A DNA stretch of 64,000 nt from Rhizobium redzepovicii (GCF_019793435.1 NZ_JAILYH010000012.1:62001-126000), one strand, 5' to 3'; numbered from the stretch's first letter, positions 52,357 to 60,642 are shown. A program made the numbers and translations. The notes: a model not told the origin generated them from the letters alone.

Positions 52357-53505
52357 TCAGGAACGGAAGCGCAGATTGCGCCGTGTCAGCTGGTCGACCG
52401 AGGTGCAACCCATCAGCTTCATGTCCCGTTCGATCTCGGTGCGCATCGTCTCCAGCGCCCGTTCGACGCCGGGCCGCCCGGCGGCGGCAAGCGGGAAGAG
52501 ATAATAGCGGCCGAGCCCGACCGCCTTCGCCCCCAGCGACAGCGCTTTAAGAACATGCGTGCCCCGCTGCACGCCGCCATCCATCATCACGTCGATCCGG
52601 TCGCCCACCGCGTCGACGATTTCAGCCAGCTGGTCGAAGGCGCTGCGCGAACCGTCGAGCTGGCGGCCGCCATGGTTGGAAAGCACGATGCTGGTGCAGC
52701 CGATCTCGACCGCGCGCTTGGCGTCTTCGACCGACATGATGCCCTTCAGGCAGAATTGCCCGCCCCAGGCCTGCACCATGTCAGCCACGTCGTTCCACGA
52801 CATGGAGGGGTCGAGCATTTCGGTGAAATATCGGCTGATCGACAGGGCGCCGCCGTCCATCTTCACGTGGTTTTCGAGCTGCGGCAGCCGGAACGCCTCA
52901 TGCGTCATCCAGTCGATCGCCCAGGACGGCTTGATCGCAAACTGCATCATGCCGGCGAGATTGAGCTTGAAGGGAATGGCAAAGCCGGTGCGCTTGTCGC
53001 GCTCGCGGTTGCCGCCGGTAATGCTGTCGACCGTCAGCATCATCGCCTGCACGCCGGCATTCTTCGCCCGCGCCATCATCTCGTGGTTGAGGCCGCGGTC
53101 CTTGTGGAAATAGAACTGATAGACCTGCGGCCCGGCGCTGATCTGCCGCGCTTCCTCCAGGCTGATCGTGCCGAGCGAGGAGACGCCGAACATCGTGCCG
53201 TATTTTCCCGCCGCCGCCGCGACCGCCCGCTCGCCCTGGTGGTGGAAAAGCCGCTGTAGCGCCGTCGGCGAGCAATAGACCGGCATCGCCAGCTTCTGCC
53301 CCATGACGGTTACCGACATGTCGACCTCGGCCACCCCGCGCAAGACGTCGGGCACCAGATCGCAAGCTTCGAACGCCGCGCTATTGCGCCGATAGGTCAC
53401 CTCGTCATCTGCAGCGCCGTCGATATAATCGAAGATCGGCCCGGGAAGCCGCCGTTTGGCCATGCGCCGGAAATCGTGAAAATTATAGCAGTCTGTAAGG
53501 CGCAT
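52357..53505 (-). CDS. lldD: FMN-dependent alpha-hydroxy-acid dehydrogenase (L-lactate dehydrogenase-like)
   Basis: 382 aa from ATG 53505; an open frame continues to 53652. It is a complete FMN_dh TIM barrel: DCYNFHDFRRMAKRRLPGPIFDYIDGAADDE (two blocks) at the N-terminus and the catalytic His-Arg segment IVLSNHGGRQLDGSRS. It oxidises an L-2-hydroxy acid, probably L-lactate, passing electrons to the quinone pool. LldD versus another hydroxy-acid oxidase cannot be told from sequence. It converges with the PEP-mutase-family gene. Confidence 0.85.
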   Translation of the reverse strand: MRLTDCYNFHDFRRMAKRRLPGPIFDYIDGAADDEVTYRRNSAAFEACDLVPDVLRGVAEVDMSVTVMGQKLAMPVYCSPTALQRLFHHQGERAVAAAAGKYGTMFGVSSLGTISLEEARQISAGPQVYQFYFHKDRGLNHEMMARAKNAGVQAMMLTVDSITGGNRERDKRTGFAIPFKLNLAGMMQFAIKPSWAIDWMTHEAFRLPQLENHVKMDGGALSISRYFTEMLDPSMSWNDVADMVQAWGGQFCLKGIMSVEDAKRAVEIGCTSIVLSNHGGRQLDGSRSAFDQLAEIVDAVGDRIDVMMDGGVQRGTHVLKALSLGAKAVGLGRYYLFPLAAAGRPGVERALETMRTEIERDMKLMGCTSVDQLTRRNLRFRS

Positions 53506-53611
53506 CTGTTTGCTCGACCCGTTAAGTTTCGGGGCGCAACCTAAAGCACGATTCGAAATCTTGCCAAGGCTAGATCGGGCGATTTGCGGCTTCTTCGAGC
53601 GGATATCGCAG

Positions 53612-53977
53612 TCAGGGGCGCGATTCCGCCTGATGTTGCGGCTGATTGCCACCGGAAGCGGATGTGTCGACGCGCTTCAACCCTCGCCGTGGCACGATCA
53701 TGTGCGGGAGCTTGATCGCCGAAGCCAGGCCGATCCCCGCCAGCAGCCGGATGAAATACCAACCGAGGTCCAACTGCCCCGGCTCGATGCCGAGCCGCGC
53801 CGATTCCGGAAAGGCGTGATGGTTGCCGTGGAAGCTCTCGCCAAAGGTCACCAGCCCGAAATGCGGCAGGTTGTAACCCTGCACCGCGACGTCATCGACA
53901 CGCCATCCCTGATGACCGGCCCGGTGGGCGAAATGACCGACCAGCCAGTGTCCGGTCAGCGACACCGATACCCGCAC
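53612..53977 (-). pseudogene. C-terminal remnant of a fatty acid (acyl-CoA/delta-9-type) desaturase
   Basis: Reading the minus strand from about 53980 to the stop at 53612 gives 121 residues that match only the last third of a membrane fatty acid desaturase: GHFAHRAGHQGW, then LVTFGESFHGNHHAFPESARLG with the third histidine box, and PGQLDLGWYFIRLL. The first two histidine boxes and all N-terminal membrane segments are missing, so it cannot be functional. The break lies next to the truncated ArsR-like fragment on the opposite strand. Confidence 0.85.
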
Positions 53978-53981
53978 GGCA

Positions 53982-54243
53982 ATGCCCCGTGCCTATCTCT
54001 CGGCATCCGGCTTGACCGCCGGCGAGATCGCAGACCGCTTCAGCATGTCCAAGCCGGCCGTTTCGCAGCATCTTTCCATTCTTGAAACGGCGGGGCTGAT
54101 CAGACGGGAGAAGCAGGGCCAGTTCGTCCACTATTCCCTGTTTGGTCAATACGCTCAATGGCTTCGTGCAGGAGGTCTGCCCGGTCAGCCGGCCGATCAA
54201 GAAGGAAAGCCAGGCGCGCGTCCGCGCCAAAGAATTGCCTTGA
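53982..54243 (+). pseudogene. Truncated and frameshifted ArsR/SdpR-type regulator remnant
   Basis: The frame from about 53985 reads LTAGEIADRFSMSKPAVSQHLSILETAGLIRREKQGQFVHYSL (several blocks), the winged helix of an SdpR-like ArsR regulator, but lacks the N-terminal helix that normally begins the protein. At about 54140 the frame shifts by one and continues as VNTLNGFVQEVCPVSR to a TGA at 54241-54243. Both the missing start and the frameshift mark it as a pseudogene. It points away from the desaturase remnant. Confidence 0.82.
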
Positions 54244-54419
54244 GCATCGGGGCCGATCCTGTGCCGGCGTGATCGCGAGAAAGGATGGAAGAGGTCGGGC
54301 AGGCGCCTCTGACGCATGGGCGCTACTGACTGCTCTTCCCGATGGAAAAGCTGAAACAGGACTCACGAGCAGGAGGAGGGGAGACGCGCCCTTCGTTCCG
54401 ATGAAAGGCGCACCCTCGA

Positions 54420-55307
54420 TCAGGGAACGATCAGCGTCCCAATGCCGTGCTCGGTGAAGATTTCCAGCAGGACGGAATGGGCGGTCTTGCCGTTCAGGAT
54501 GACGACGCCCTGGACGCCGGCCTTGATCGCATCGATGCAGGTCTCGACCTTCGGGATCATGCCGCCCGAGATCGTGCCGTCGGCGATCAGCGCATGCGCC
54601 TCGGCGACGGAAAGCTCCTTGATCAGTTGACCATTCTTGTCGAGCACGCCGGCCACATCGGTCAGGAACAGCAGCCGGGTGGCGTTGAGCGCGCCGGCAA
54701 TGGCGCCGGCGAAGGTATCGGCGTTGATATTGTAGGTGGCGCCGTCGCGGCCGGGTGCGACGGGCGCGATCACCGGGATCATCTCCGAGCGGGCGAGCAG
54801 ATCGAGCAGCGTGCGGTCGACCTCGACCACTTCGCCGACGAAGCCGAGATCGAGCACGCGCTCGATGTTCGAATCCGGATCCTTGACGGTCTTGCGCGCC
54901 TTTTCGGCGAAGACCATGTTGCCGTCCTTGCCGCAAAGGCCGATCGCCCATTCGCCGGTCTGGTTGATCAGCGCGACGATTTCCTTGTTGATCGAGCCGG
55001 CGAGCACCATCTCCACGATCTCGACCGTCTTCTGGTCGGTGACGCGCAGCCCGCCCTCGAATTTCGATTCGATGCCCATCTTGTTCAGCATGGCGCCGAT
55101 CTGCGGGCCGCCGCCGTGAACGACGATCGGGTTGACGCCGGATTGCTTCAAAAGGGCGATGTCGCTGGCAAAGGCCTTGCCGAGTTCGGGATTGCCCATG
55201 GCGTGGCCGCCATATTTCACGACGATCGTCTTGTTTTCATAACGCTGCATGAAGGGCAGCGCCTTGGCCAGAAGCCGTGCCTGCAGTTCGCTTTCGGACT
55301 CGTTCAT
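54420..55307 (-). CDS. argB: Acetylglutamate kinase
   Basis: 295 aa from ATG 55307; the longer frame to 55427 lacks conserved sequence. Motifs: IVVKYGGHAMG (Lys for phosphate), VHGGGPQIGAML, and IPVIAPVAPGRDGATYNINADTFAGAIA (two blocks). It phosphorylates N-acetylglutamate in arginine synthesis and is a target of PII feedback control, linking it to GlnD in this window. In rhizobia argB normally lies beside engB; here about 4.6 kb of other genes separate them. Confidence 0.97.
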   Translation of the reverse strand: MNESESELQARLLAKALPFMQRYENKTIVVKYGGHAMGNPELGKAFASDIALLKQSGVNPIVVHGGGPQIGAMLNKMGIESKFEGGLRVTDQKTVEIVEMVLAGSINKEIVALINQTGEWAIGLCGKDGNMVFAEKARKTVKDPDSNIERVLDLGFVGEVVEVDRTLLDLLARSEMIPVIAPVAPGRDGATYNINADTFAGAIAGALNATRLLFLTDVAGVLDKNGQLIKELSVAEAHALIADGTISGGMIPKVETCIDAIKAGVQGVVILNGKTAHSVLLEIFTEHGIGTLIVP

Positions 55308-55450
55308 GGGGACCCCGCGGAATTGTTCGCGGCCTTTTATCGCAAGTTTCCGACAGAGGGAATAATCCAGAGGGCAATAGTTTTTCGTATCTGGCGCGGA
55401 GCCGGTGGCCTTTAGCGTCCGGCGCACCCAAGCATGAGATGAGGAACGGC

Positions 55451-55990
55451 ATGCAAGGCGATGAGATTGCAGACCTGATCGGCCGCGTCGCGCTCGGCGA
55501 CCGCCGGGCCTTTGTTGCCCTTTACAATCAGACCGGGCCGAAACTTTTTGCCATCTGCCTGCGTATCTTGAAGGATCGCACGGAAGCCGAAGAAGCCCTG
55601 CAGGAAGTTTATATCAGCATCTGGCAAAGGGCCGGAAGCTACCAGGCAGCGACAGGATCGTCGGCAGCGTGGCTTTCGGCGATTGCCCGCAACCGGTCGA
55701 TCGACGCGTTGCGGTCGCGCAAGCCCGTCGCCGACGAAATCGACAGTGCCTATGATCTTGCCGACGCCGCACCCGACCCGGAAATGCAGACGGTGACGAA
55801 GGATGAAGGAAGGCGGATTGACACCTGCATGGAAGAGTTGGAAGCTGATCGTGCGGTCGCGGTGAAACGGGCTTATGTCGAAGGGCTGAGCTATCAGGAA
55901 CTGGCCGATCAGTTTGGTGTCCCGCTGAACACGATGCGGACCTGGCTCAGGCGCAGCCTGTTGAAACTGAGAGAGTGCATGGAACGATGA
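55451..55990 (+). CDS. ECF-family RNA polymerase sigma factor (SigK/RpoE-like)
   Basis: 179 aa from ATG 55451, which has GAGG 6 nt upstream; ATG 55439 is also in frame. Sigma region 2 (LYNQTGPKLFAICLRILKDRTEAEEALQEVYISIWQ in two blocks, about residues 27-60) and region 4 (YVEGLSYQELADQFGVPLNTMRTWLRR, about 145-172) are complete. It overlaps the anti-sigma gene by 4 nt, and a fasciclin gene follows, the same trio as mycobacterial sigK-rskA-mpt70/83. Confidence 0.93.
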   Translation: MQGDEIADLIGRVALGDRRAFVALYNQTGPKLFAICLRILKDRTEAEEALQEVYISIWQRAGSYQAATGSSAAWLSAIARNRSIDALRSRKPVADEIDSAYDLADAAPDPEMQTVTKDEGRRIDTCMEELEADRAVAVKRAYVEGLSYQELADQFGVPLNTMRTWLRRSLLKLRECMER

Positions 55991-56706
55991 CATCGCCCGA
56001 CAAAAGCAAGGGAGACCGCTCCCGCGACGAGGTTCTCGCCGGCGAATATGTGCTTGGCGTCCTGTCGCTGCAGGATCGGCGGGTGGTGGAAGAGCGCATG
56101 CGCCACGATCGGCCCTTTGCCGCGATCGTCAGCCGCTGGGAAACCAACCTTTCTGCCTTCAATGACGAATATGAAACCGCCTCGCCGAACCGGGAAACCT
56201 TCAAGCAGATCGAGGCGCGGCTATTCGGCGATGCTCAAAAACCCGCATCCTTTTCGCAAGGCCTCTGGAATTCGGCAGTCTTCTGGCGCTCGCTGAGCTT
56301 TGCCTGCGTCGTCGTCGCCGTCAGCGCCGTCATCTTCGCCTCGGGCGTCGTGCCTGAGCCGCAGGGACCGACACCGCTGGTCGCCTCGCTTTCCGGCCAG
56401 AACAGCGCCATCAATCTTCTTGCCTCCTACGAGCTGCAGAGTGGACGGCTGAAGATCGTGCCGGTCGCCGCCGGCAAGCCGGAGGAGAAGTCGCTGGAAC
56501 TCTGGCTGGTGCCGGGCAGCGGCCTGCCGAAATCGCTCGGCGTCTTCCAGCCGGGCGAGAGCGGCGAACTCGTCATTCCCGCCGATCTGCGCAGCAATCT
56601 CGCCGATGGCGCGACGCTTGCCGTCAGCCTCGAACCCTTCGGCGGCTCGCCGACCGGCCAGGCGACCGGTCCGGTGATCGCAAGCGGCGCATTGCGCCGG
56701 CCATGA
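55987..56706 (+). CDS. Anti-sigma factor, RskA-like, membrane-anchored
   Basis: 239 aa from ATG 55987. The N-terminal cytoplasmic part (LAGEYVLGVLSLQDRRVVEERM) is the helical anti-sigma domain that binds the sigma factor. A single transmembrane helix (FACVVVAVSAVIFASGVV, about residues 107-124) leads to a C-terminal periplasmic RskA domain, with LELWLVPGSGLPKSLGVF. There is no zinc-binding HxxxCxxC motif. It probably releases the sigma factor after regulated proteolysis or a redox signal; the latter is known for mycobacterial RskA. Confidence 0.9.
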   Translation: MTSPDKSKGDRSRDEVLAGEYVLGVLSLQDRRVVEERMRHDRPFAAIVSRWETNLSAFNDEYETASPNRETFKQIEARLFGDAQKPASFSQGLWNSAVFWRSLSFACVVVAVSAVIFASGVVPEPQGPTPLVASLSGQNSAINLLASYELQSGRLKIVPVAAGKPEEKSLELWLVPGSGLPKSLGVFQPGESGELVIPADLRSNLADGATLAVSLEPFGGSPTGQATGPVIASGALRRP

Positions 56707-56848
56707 TCGGGCGCCGGCCGTAAATCGCGTCGGCCATGAAATCATTTTCTCCTGTCTGAAACTCTTTGGCGCAAGCCGCCGTAGTTCGAAATGTCCGGAC
56801 GACGCTCAGGCATTAAGCCCGCGGATCGTGTCCGGTGAGGAGAAAATC

Positions 56849-57403
56849 ATGATCAAGTCCGTATTGCGCGGTTTTGCGCTCGCCACCGCCCTGTCCGCCG
56901 TCGCCTTTGCCGCCGCCAAGAACCCTGAAGTCGGCGGTGCGCCGATGTTCGCCACCAAGAACATCATCGAAAACGCCGTGAATTCCAAGGATCACACGAC
57001 GCTGGTCGCCGCCGTCAAGGCAGCCGGCCTGGTCGGCACGCTGGAGGGCAAGGGTCCCTTCACCGTCTTTGCGCCGACCAACGAAGCCTTCGCCGCCCTG
57101 CCGAAGGGCACCGTCGACACGCTGCTGAAGCCGGAAAACAAGGCGACGCTCACCAAGGTTCTGACCTGCCATGTCGTTGCTGCCGACGCGATGGCCAAGA
57201 CGGTTGCCAAGATGATCAAGGATGACGGCGGTGAGCACGACATCAAGACCGTCGGCGGCTGCGTGCTGAAAGCCAAGGAAAGCATGGGCAAGATCACCCT
57301 GACCGACGAAAACGGCGGCGTCTCGCATGTGACGATCGCCGACGTCAAACAGTCGAACGGCGTCATTCACGTCGTCGACAAGGTGCTGCTGCCGAAGATG
57401 TAA
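56849..57403 (+). CDS. Exported fasciclin (FAS1)-domain protein, Nex18-like
   Basis: 184 aa from ATG 56849, which has GAGGAG 6 nt upstream. A signal peptide (about residues 1-23) precedes one FAS1 domain: GPFTVFAPTNEAFAALPKGTV (H1 region, two blocks), LTCHVVAADAM, and VIHVVDKVLLPKM (H2). It resembles the S. meliloti symbiotically induced protein Nex18 and mycobacterial MPT70/83. It is 142 nt downstream of the anti-sigma gene and is the likely target of the sigma factor, though I found no clear shared ECF promoter motif. Confidence 0.92.
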   Translation: MIKSVLRGFALATALSAVAFAAAKNPEVGGAPMFATKNIIENAVNSKDHTTLVAAVKAAGLVGTLEGKGPFTVFAPTNEAFAALPKGTVDTLLKPENKATLTKVLTCHVVAADAMAKTVAKMIKDDGGEHDIKTVGGCVLKAKESMGKITLTDENGGVSHVTIADVKQSNGVIHVVDKVLLPKM

Positions 57404-57425
57404 GCCCGCCCATCTTGGCAGGGCC

Positions 57426-57449
57426 CGGGGCGCTCTTCGGGGCGCCCCG
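57426..57449 (+). terminator. Hairpin after the fasciclin gene
   Basis: CGGGGCGC / GCGCCCCG with an 8-nt loop begins 23 nt after the stop codon. GC-rich and without a T run, so a possible but weak terminator. Confidence 0.45.
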
Positions 57450-57505
57450 AAAGTAGCCGAGAATGACTTGCCTTGTGATTTCCGACCAGTTTTCTAGCGA
57501 TGAGG

Positions 57506-58582
57506 CTATCGGGTCGCTTCGGCTATTGGGAAAACGAGCGAGACACTCACGCCGGCGTCGGGGGACGAGGTGACTTCGACCTTGGCGCGGGCGTTCTGTT
57601 TCAGCGACTGTACGATCATTGCGCTTAGTTTACCCGGGTGCGGCCAAGTCACATCTTGAGGAAGCCCGACCCCGTTATCGGCGACGGTGATCCTGCACCC
57701 TGTATCGCTGACGACACAACGGAGCGTGATTTCTCCGCCATCACGCCCCACGAAGGCATGTTTGAGCGTATTGGTGAGCAGTTCGTTGATGACCAAGCCG
57801 GCGGGCATGGCCACATCGACCGAAACCGGCCAGGTGTCGACCTTCATGTCCAGCCGGATCCCTTCCACGGCGTGAGCCGCCATCACCGAGGCGGCAATCT
57901 GGCTCACATAGGTTCCAAGATCGACTGTGGCACCTTTCTCTTCGTCCGACAGCGAGCGATACAGCAGCGCCAGGGCCTCAATTCGCCCGGCAAGCCGTGC
58001 AAACCTTTCGCTTTCCTCGCTCTGTTGCGCATTGCGTGCCTCCATCCGGATCAGCGCTGTGATCATCTGAAGGTTGTTCTTCACGCGATGCTGAAGTTCG
58101 CGCAGAAGGACATCCTTCTCCGTCAGCAGTTCACCGAAGCTTTGATCGGCCGCCGCCTCATTGCGCGCCGCAAAGGCCACCAATCGGAACAGCGGGGTAT
58201 CATCATCGTTGACGATGGTATTCGACCAGACATCGATAATGGCAGTGCTCTCGGGTTCGGCCACCAGCGAGAACGCGCCAATATACTCCTCGGCAGAGGT
58301 CACGGCGGCCGTGAGCGTCGCTCCTCCCGAAATGGCGGTGGAATTCAATTCGATCTCGGACCAGGTCTTTCCCTCGACCTGCTTTGCGCTCAGCGCCGTC
58401 AGCCGTTCGAATTCGAGATTGACATAGATCAGCGCCTCGCGGTCGCCGAGTTCGGAGACGGCCACGGCAAAAGGGACGTGATCGAGAAAGTGTCGAAACC
58501 GATCGTCATCAAGGGCTTCGGCCAGATGGGGCAGGTTGCCGACGCCTTCCGGCGACAGCGGCTGGTCTTTGCTATCGGTCAT
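57506..58582 (-). CDS. Sensor histidine kinase, PAS plus HisKA_2/HATPase, soluble
   Basis: 358 aa from ATG 58582; the frame extends to 58615. No membrane segment or signal peptide. A PAS-like domain (about residues 30-145) is followed by a HisKA_2 dimerisation domain with ELQHRVKNNLQMITALIRME (phospho-acceptor His165) and a HATPase domain with the N-box INELLTNTLKHAF and VADNGVGLP. The glycine box GKLSAMIVQSL departs from the usual GxLGxxLV. Kinases of this type often feed general stress or light signalling, but no regulator gene is adjacent. Confidence 0.9.
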   Translation of the reverse strand: MTDSKDQPLSPEGVGNLPHLAEALDDDRFRHFLDHVPFAVAVSELGDREALIYVNLEFERLTALSAKQVEGKTWSEIELNSTAISGGATLTAAVTSAEEYIGAFSLVAEPESTAIIDVWSNTIVNDDDTPLFRLVAFAARNEAAADQSFGELLTEKDVLLRELQHRVKNNLQMITALIRMEARNAQQSEESERFARLAGRIEALALLYRSLSDEEKGATVDLGTYVSQIAASVMAAHAVEGIRLDMKVDTWPVSVDVAMPAGLVINELLTNTLKHAFVGRDGGEITLRCVVSDTGCRITVADNGVGLPQDVTWPHPGKLSAMIVQSLKQNARAKVEVTSSPDAGVSVSLVFPIAEATR

Positions 58583-58742
58583 CTCATTACTCGCGCACGC
58601 GGACTGCTCTTGCACCGCCTGGGATGGAGGGTTGCTTCAAATACTGCGGGGACGCAAGTGCAATCGCCGCTGATCCGCTTACGCAAGCAGTTTCATGATG
58701 CGATGATAAGGATCCGAACCCGTGGGGCCAAACCCGGCAAGG

Positions 58743-59018
58743 CTATGCCCGGTCATAGGTAAACGAGGTCAGCAGCGTCGTCACGAAATTGCTCGCCCGT
58801 TCCTTGACCAGGACCTCCGTCCATTCATCCGTGCCGCGCAGCCGCAAGTCCGTGTAGATGCTGTCCACCGCTGCCTCTTCGATACGCTTGATGTGCGTCC
58901 TGAACGAAGCCTCGCCGCCACCATGATACATGTCCCTGATAACCATTCGGAGAATCTCCTGAATGGCGATCTGCCAAGCCGTATTGATCGACTGGAGTTC
59001 CTTGATATCGTCCGCCAT
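58743..59018 (-). CDS. Small helical protein of unknown function
   Basis: 91 aa, ATG 59018. It begins MADDIKELQSINTAWQIAIQ and is predicted all-helical and soluble, with a central DMYHGGGEASFRTHI loop. I recognise no family. It lies 160 nt upstream of the histidine kinase on the same strand and 44 nt after the next small gene, so the three may be cotranscribed. Confidence 0.7.
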   Translation of the reverse strand: MADDIKELQSINTAWQIAIQEILRMVIRDMYHGGGEASFRTHIKRIEEAAVDSIYTDLRLRGTDEWTEVLVKERASNFVTTLLTSFTYDRA

Positions 59019-59062
59019 TCAAGCTTCCTTCAGGATGAGTTCACGGTGAGCGCAGTGTGAGG

Positions 59063-59287
59063 TCAGCCGGCCCGGGTGCGTTTTGCAACGAGCGCGGCCG
59101 TTGTTGTTGCCCGGTCGTTGCGTTCCCTGGAAAGCCGCGCCTCGCGAAGCCGCAAGGTCTTTGCCTGTTGCGATTGGACGTCGGATTCGAGTTCCTCGGC
59201 CGCCTTGTTCTTTGCAAAGAACTGGCTCTGGACGTTGCCGAAGGCAATCTCCGCCCGCTGGCGGGATTTGCTGTATGTCTCTGTCAT
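59063..59287 (-). CDS. Small charged coiled-coil protein of unknown function
   Basis: 74 aa from ATG 59287; a longer open frame to 59440 crosses the cspA terminator and is not credible. The protein (MTETYSKSRQRAEIAFG start) is a nearly continuous charged helix rich in Glu, Arg, Lys and Ala. No family recognised. It lies just downstream of the cspA terminator on the same strand. Confidence 0.65.
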   Translation of the reverse strand: MTETYSKSRQRAEIAFGNVQSQFFAKNKAAEELESDVQSQQAKTLRLREARLSRERNDRATTTAALVAKRTRAG

Positions 59288-59321
59288 GTCGGGTCCGATA
59301 CTGAGAGTTCGATGGGCGAGC

Positions 59322-59355
59322 GAAAACAAAAAGGCCAGGCAGTTCGCCTGGCCTT
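59322..59355 (-). terminator. Intrinsic terminator of the cold-shock gene
   Basis: On the minus strand AAGGCCAGGC / GCCTGGCCTT (10-bp perfect stem, 5-nt loop) is followed directly by TTTGTTTTCG, a textbook intrinsic terminator 63 nt after the cspA stop. Confidence 0.9.
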
Positions 59356-59418
59356 GCATGGATAACGTGCTTCCGGCAGTGCCAGTACATCCGTGGTCAA
59401 AGGAAAGCAGATATCGAG

Positions 59419-59628
59419 TTAAGCGTTCTGGAGATTGCAAGCGGACATCTTGCCCGACTTGTTGTCACGCTCGAGATCGAAGCCGATCTTCTGGCCTTCG
59501 ACGAGTTCGCGCATTCCGGCGCGCTCGACGGCGGAGATGTGAACGAAGGCGTCAGCGCCGCCATTGTCAGGCTGAATGAAGCCGAAGCCCTTGGTGGAAT
59601 TGAACCATTTAACGGTGCCAGTGGTCAT
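59419..59628 (-). CDS. cspA: Cold-shock protein (CspA family)
   Basis: 69 aa from ATG 59628; a GTG/ATG further upstream at 59643 is in frame but less conserved. The single cold-shock domain has RNP1 KGFGFIQ and RNP2 AFVHISAVE. It is an RNA chaperone that melts mRNA structure. A long AT-richer leader of more than 100 nt upstream fits the long regulated 5' UTR usual for csp genes. Which of the several rhizobial Csp paralogues it is cannot be told. Confidence 0.93.
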   Translation of the reverse strand: MTTGTVKWFNSTKGFGFIQPDNGGADAFVHISAVERAGMRELVEGQKIGFDLERDNKSGKMSACNLQNA

Positions 59629-59988
59629 GATGAACCCTTTCATAGCAATATTGAAGAACCGCAGCGCCAGGGCGATACGGATGGTGATAGCGATTTTTGA
59701 AAGGAAGTTCGTTCAGGCCGCGGTGCTAATCGCGCGATAACCAAGCCAGCAAGCAAAATTCGATAGTTGTCATGTAGCGCAAAGGACGCGCGCCGTCAAC
59801 CGTTAGTTTTTCATCGCCGGTCGATTCAATCTTTGGATGCGTCGGTGGCCTTTGCACCAAATGGGGACTCGGCCGACTGAAAAGCCGCGGATCCGAAAAT
59901 GTGGGAAGGAGCTTCGGAACTGGCCGGATTCGCGCGTCGCCGAACATTGCCGCAGCTATCGGCGAGCGCTGAACCATCTAGCGCCGCT
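59629..59988. other. Long upstream region of cspA and gap to engB
   Basis: 360 nt without a gene. The part next to cspA (59629 to about 59770) is AT-richer than its surroundings and probably contains the promoter and the long 5' leader of cspA. GCGCAAAGGACGC at 59777-59789 also occurs at 39354-39366. The remainder up to the engB stop has no clear feature. Confidence 0.5.
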
Positions 59989-60642
59989 CTATTTCCAGCG
60001 GGCGACGCCGACGGTTTCGCCGATCGCCTGGCGCAGATCGTCCAGCCCGTCGCCCTTTTCCGACGAGGTGGACAGCACGCCGGGATAAGCGGCCGGGCGC
60101 TTGCGGATCTTTTCCGCGGTCTCGGCAAGCAGCTTCGGCACGGCCGGCGCCTTGATCTTGTCGGTCTTGGTCAGCACGATCTGATAGGAGACGGCCGCCT
60201 TGTCGAGCAGATCGAGCACGTCGTCGTCGTTCTTCTTGATGCCGTGGCGGCTGTCGATCAGCACATAGACGCGCTTCAGCGTCGCGCGGCCCCGCAGATA
60301 GTCGAAAACCAGCTTGGTCCACTTGTCGACCTGCTCCTTCGGCGCCTGCGCATAACCGTAGCCGGGCATGTCGACGATCGCCATCGGCGGCATGTCGCCG
60401 CTTTCGCCGGAATAGCCATCCGGAACGAAATAATTGAGCTCCTGGGTTCGCCCCGGCGTGTTCGACGTGCGCGCCAGCCCCTTCTGGCCGACCAGCGCAT
60501 TGATAAGCGACGACTTGCCGACATTGGAACGGCCGGCAAAGGCCACTTCCAGGGGCCCTTCCGGCGGCAGGAAATTGAGCGAGGGTACGCCGCGGATGAA
60601 GATCCATGGGTGGCCGAAGAGCGGCTTTTCGGTTTCGGGCAT
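59989..60642 (-). CDS. engB: Ribosome biogenesis GTPase EngB (YihA/YsxC)
   Basis: 217 aa from ATG 60642. The frame can be extended to a TTG at 60708, but without a ribosome site. GTPase motifs: G1 AGRSNVGKSS (residues 36-45), G2 TSNTPGRTQ, G3 DMPGYGYA, G4 LTKTDK. It assists large-subunit ribosome assembly. In rhizobia the order yidC-engB-argB is conserved; here other genes intervene on both sides. Confidence 0.95.
   Translation of the reverse strand: MPETEKPLFGHPWIFIRGVPSLNFLPPEGPLEVAFAGRSNVGKSSLINALVGQKGLARTSNTPGRTQELNYFVPDGYSGESGDMPPMAIVDMPGYGYAQAPKEQVDKWTKLVFDYLRGRATLKRVYVLIDSRHGIKKNDDDVLDLLDKAAVSYQIVLTKTDKIKAPAVPKLLAETAEKIRKRPAAYPGVLSTSSEKGDGLDDLRQAIGETVGVARWK

Noticed and set aside
56707..56848. 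Shared ECF promoter motif upstream of the sigma gene and the fasciclin gene
   Set aside because: Both regions contain CGTA preceded by AT-richer bases, but I could not align a common -35 at constant spacing, so no promoter was annotated.
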